Below, in pieces: positions 63,196-64,000 of a DNA stretch of 64,000 nt. Origin of the DNA: Microthyrium microscopicum (lineage: Eukaryota; Ascomycota; Dothideomycetes; Microthyriales; Microthyriaceae). Position 1 is the stretch's first letter, and the number at the start of each line of letters is the position of its first letter. The stretch covers positions 1,685,345 to 1,749,344 of the forward strand of contig MU004237.1 of NCBI GenBank assembly GCA_010405405.1, in the 5' to 3' direction. Made by a program: the position numbers and the translations under genes. Under the pieces are notes generated by a model. It was not told the DNA's origin. It worked only from the letters and a program-made list of their open reading frames with translations, and made no database searches.

Positions 63196-64000
63196 TTAGC
63201 CAGCCAATCCAAGCGTATGCTTTACTCGAGCTGCTCTCTGGGGACCATTTCTGGAAGCATATGCGTTATAGAAGGCTTGCCGATGGTTGAAGTCCAATGC
63301 TGACCGGACTTCATAAATTTCAGTGTAGTATCTTTGGATAAGGAAAATCAAATCCTCGAAATCCTTCGCTGTGTGGCGTTGACGGTATGCCTCGAGCTTC
63401 GTTTTCATGATTCTCTCAATGTTCAACACTGGGAAGTTGACATCTTGGTAGGGAATGAGCTCGATGATTGATGGGAACTCATCTACTGAGACAAGACCAA
63501 ATGCGCCTGGGGCTGGTCAGCTCTTAAAAATTTGGCAGAGAGCTGGGGGATGATTTACCGGAGAGCAAGAGATCGACTTCTACCCACATCTCTGGCATAT
63601 TCTGATCCTCGACTTGGGTGAAGATTCTAGCAACTCCAGAGGTTGGGCCGGCGGGCCATAAAACCCTGTTTCTGGCGTTAGTAGCCTTGGGATGGTTATG
63701 TCATGGTTTTCCGTACTTGGGTTGACCTTTCAACGCAATCTTGAGATCGTTCATGTTGCAACCGCAAGCAAAATCTATATCCACGGTCCGTCGAGCGCTT
63801 CCGCGAAGATGAAGTGACCTGTTATATGTTAGTAATAAAGCTGTGATGTCTGCAGGAGAAGGAAAAGCTTACCAACCACCCATCAGCGCATGTACTATGC
63901 CAGCGCTATTCAGCAGACTCGAAACATACAGAGCAGCTTGATGAAGATGCTCATTGGAAACATTTCGCTCGCATAGTGCCTGTAGAGCAGTCATTTGTTG
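63196..64000 (-). CDS. Nucleotidyltransferase-fold protein (5' end uncertain, at window edge)
   Basis: Protein with a minimal nucleotidyltransferase core. A first ATG at 63994 (MTALQALCERNVSNEHLHQA) may be the true start, but the edge is 6 bp away. Four exons by eye, introns with donors at about 63872, 63716 and 63560. Key residues: ALMGGWSLHLRGSARRTVDI followed by DFACGCNM (GG, R-x-T-x-D-I-D), then the third acidic residue in MWVEVDLLLSG. The C-terminal helical part has IERIMKTKLEAYRQRHTAKD and FEDLIFLIQRYYTEIYEVRS, as in AbiEii-type and other stand-alone nucleotidyltransferases, where a Lys and Asp lie downstream. Fungal members have no established substrate. Stop at 63196. Confidence 0.65.

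Overview
The window is nuclear DNA of a filamentous ascomycete (Pezizomycotina, most likely Leotiomycetes). Genes carry several short introns of about 45-100 nt with GTAAGT/GTATGT donors and CTAAC-type branch sites. Gene families such as AusD-like methyltransferase, DUF1996, rhodopsin-domain membrane protein, CPC1 bZIP and Zn2Cys6 regulators point the same way. Genes lie singly on both strands, and about half the window is intergenic. I recognise or can support 26 protein genes. No rRNA, tRNA or CRISPR was found. Splice sites were placed by eye from open frames and family motifs, so single boundaries may be off.

Layout. 1-4.0 kb: translational repressor SSD1 (minus strand, 3' end outside the window) with a long pyrimidine-rich leader. 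7-10.5 kb: BTB/POZ protein, 3-ketodihydrosphingosine reductase, small GPI-anchored protein. 12-17.4 kb: secreted DUF1996 protein, orphan AusD-like O-methyltransferase, unknown protein. 18.6-21.5 kb: large secreted protein with a Gly/Pro/Asn 9-residue tandem repeat. 22-28 kb: small membrane protein, DDHD phospholipase, four-helix membrane protein, secreted 6-Cys protein. 30.7-35.5 kb: rhodopsin-domain membrane protein and an F-box-like gene with an apparent frameshift. 38-42.7 kb: CPC1/GCN4 bZIP factor with upstream ORFs, unknown protein, tiny 8-Cys secreted protein. 43.5-49.2 kb: homogentisate 1,2-dioxygenase and a SNF2/RING ATPase. 51-57.3 kb: I78 protease inhibitor, cyclophilin, YRA1/ALY mRNA export factor, GPI-anchored Kre9/Knh1-type protein. 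59.4-62.7 kb: phosphonoacetate hydrolase and, convergent with it, a Zn2Cys6 regulator. Right edge: nucleotidyltransferase-fold protein, cut by the window end.

Mobile DNA. Two non-autonomous families occupy the intergenic space. One is a MITE family of about 205-235 bp with imperfect inverted ends and 5-bp target duplications. It has at least eight copies, one nested in another and one inserted exactly at a stop codon. The other is a hairpin element of about 147 bp flanked by TA. Its two copies share the same core, but each has its own 19-bp segment that is perfectly repeated in inverted orientation at both ends. No transposase gene is present.

The most interesting leads are the hairpin family with copy-specific palindromic arms, a 15-bp motif shared by the promoters of the phosphonoacetate hydrolase and its neighbouring regulator, the unusual CPC1 leader with no in-frame ATG, and the YRA1 gene with a GC-AG intron plus a 712-nt intron.
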